From Bacteroidota bacterium (GTDB lineage: Bacteria; Bacteroidota; Rhodothermia; Rhodothermales; UBA10348), in contig JACZYD010000016.1 in NCBI GenBank assembly GCA_022571255.1, forward strand, positions 1 through 37,233: a stretch of 37,233 nt of DNA. Reading direction: 5' to 3'. The translations under genes and the position numbers were made by a program. The notes below the pieces were generated by a model, which saw only the letters and a program-made list of their open reading frames with translations, searched no databases and had not been told where the DNA came from. This document shows positions 36,647 through 37,233 of the stretch, piece by piece (position 1 is the stretch's first letter; every line of letters starts with the position of its first letter).

Positions 36647-37233
36647 ATGCAACACAACGGCGTGACCGGTTTGGATTCACGCTTTACTGAATATCAGGGA
36701 ACAGAAATTGCTCCTACGGTTTTCTCTGGCCAACCAGCACTGTCTGGTCACGTTCTCGTCTTGAACAACGATTATCGTGCGCTTACGGTAACGAGTGTTC
36801 AGCGGGCGACCGTGCTTGTTCTTCTTCAAAAAGCCGACTTGGTGGAAGCGACTGACAAAAGGTTTATCCGGTCGGCGACGTTGAAGCTGCCTTGGCCAAG
36901 TATTGTCCGTCTGCGCGTGTATGTACGTGTTCCATACAAAAAAATCATGCTTACGCGTAAGAATGTAATGCGGCGTGATGGCGGACGCTGCCAGTATTGC
37001 GGAAACAGGGATCGCCTTACAATTGATCACGTCAGACCGAAGTCCCGGGGGGGAAGAGACACGTGGTATAACCTGGTCGCCGCCTGCGTGCCGTGTAATA
37101 ACAGGAAAGGAAACAAGACGCCGGAAGAGGCAGATATGAAGCTTTCTCGAAAGCCTTTTCGTCCGAGTTACGTGATGTACATTCGGGACTTCGTGGGGTC
37201 GATGGACGATACCTGGAAACCCTATCTTTTTCT
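36647..37233 (+). CDS. HNH endonuclease, partial (cut by window end)
   Basis: No stop codon occurs before the window ends, so the gene is incomplete; 195 codons are visible. The N-terminal region, HVLVLNNDYRALTVTSVQRATVLVLLQKADLVE, is the module that precedes the nuclease in a widespread chromosomal HNH family. The HNH fold follows: a CxxC pair (CQYCGN), IDHVRPKSRGG with the first His, NLVAACVPCNNRKGN with a second CxxC and the Asn, then a TPEEA helix. It is a zinc-stabilised beta-beta-alpha nuclease. Its biological role in these bacteria is unclear; nothing nearby suggests restriction or phage. The ATG is chosen because similarity begins about 34 codons downstream and no other start fits better. 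Confidence 0.88.
   Translation, partial: MQHNGVTGLDSRFTEYQGTEIAPTVFSGQPALSGHVLVLNNDYRALTVTSVQRATVLVLLQKADLVEATDKRFIRSATLKLPWPSIVRLRVYVRVPYKKIMLTRKNVMRRDGGRCQYCGNRDRLTIDHVRPKSRGGRDTWYNLVAACVPCNNRKGNKTPEEADMKLSRKPFRPSYVMYIRDFVGSMDDTWKPYLF

Overview
This is a chromosomal window of mostly housekeeping genes from a Gram-negative bacterium. The organism is probably in the Bacteroidota/Rhodothermota/Balneolota/Ignavibacteriota group. That placement is an inference from a PorQ-type type IX secretion protein, a very long SecA (1128 aa) with an internal charged insertion and a C-terminal zinc motif, a single-chain E1 alpha-beta 2-oxoacid dehydrogenase, and the near absence of strong Shine-Dalgarno sequences before obvious starts. 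No phage, transposon, CRISPR array or defence island is visible.

Layout. From 0.15 to 2.6 kb: tRNA-Gln, then prs (PRPP synthetase), rplY (L25/CTC) and pth (peptidyl-tRNA hydrolase), a common translation and nucleotide cluster. From 2.9 to 6.8 kb: a K+-dependent-type membrane pyrophosphatase and a two-lipoyl-domain E2 acyltransferase. From 7.0 to 9.0 kb: a tyrosine-recombinase-like protein that lacks both catalytic arginines, converging on porQ. From 9.3 to 16.0 kb: secA, recN and a phosphohexomutase on the + strand. From 16.0 to 17.6 kb on the - strand: a secreted protein of unknown function and a CoA-type Nudix hydrolase. These are divergent from a two-component system (17.8-20.1 kb), with a perfect 10-bp dyad in the shared intergenic region. 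From 20.2 to 23.2 kb on the - strand: hsp20, fumarylacetoacetase and an uncharacterised conserved protein probably in the same operon as the fumarylacetoacetase. From 23.4 to 25.9 kb: a TPR lipoprotein and a cystathionine gamma-synthase family enzyme. From 25.9 to 31.8 kb on the - strand: the fused E1 dehydrogenase, a second response regulator/histidine kinase pair, and alanine racemase. From 32.0 to 37.2 kb: dihydroorotase, a metallophosphoesterase, D-Ala-D-Ala ligase, an M28 peptidase, and an HNH endonuclease cut by the window end.

Functional links. alr and ddl supply D-Ala and D-Ala-D-Ala for peptidoglycan. prs and pyrC feed pyrimidine synthesis. E1 and E2 could be parts of the same dehydrogenase complex although they lie about 19 kb apart. 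Fumarylacetoacetase ends tyrosine/homogentisate breakdown, and its neighbour is the best candidate here for an undescribed function.

The least ordinary observations are the arginine-less Xer-like protein, the fumarylacetoacetase-linked unknown family, a porQ signal peptide that continues upstream of the first ATG with no canonical start codon, a Tyr in the Lys-Val-Glu signature of the pyrophosphatase, the perfect dyad beside the first two-component system, and a run of 15-18 bp in-frame tandem repeats in linker or tail regions of otherwise conserved proteins. I did not find a clear multi-gene novel system. All family calls are by eye from motifs; no database search was run.
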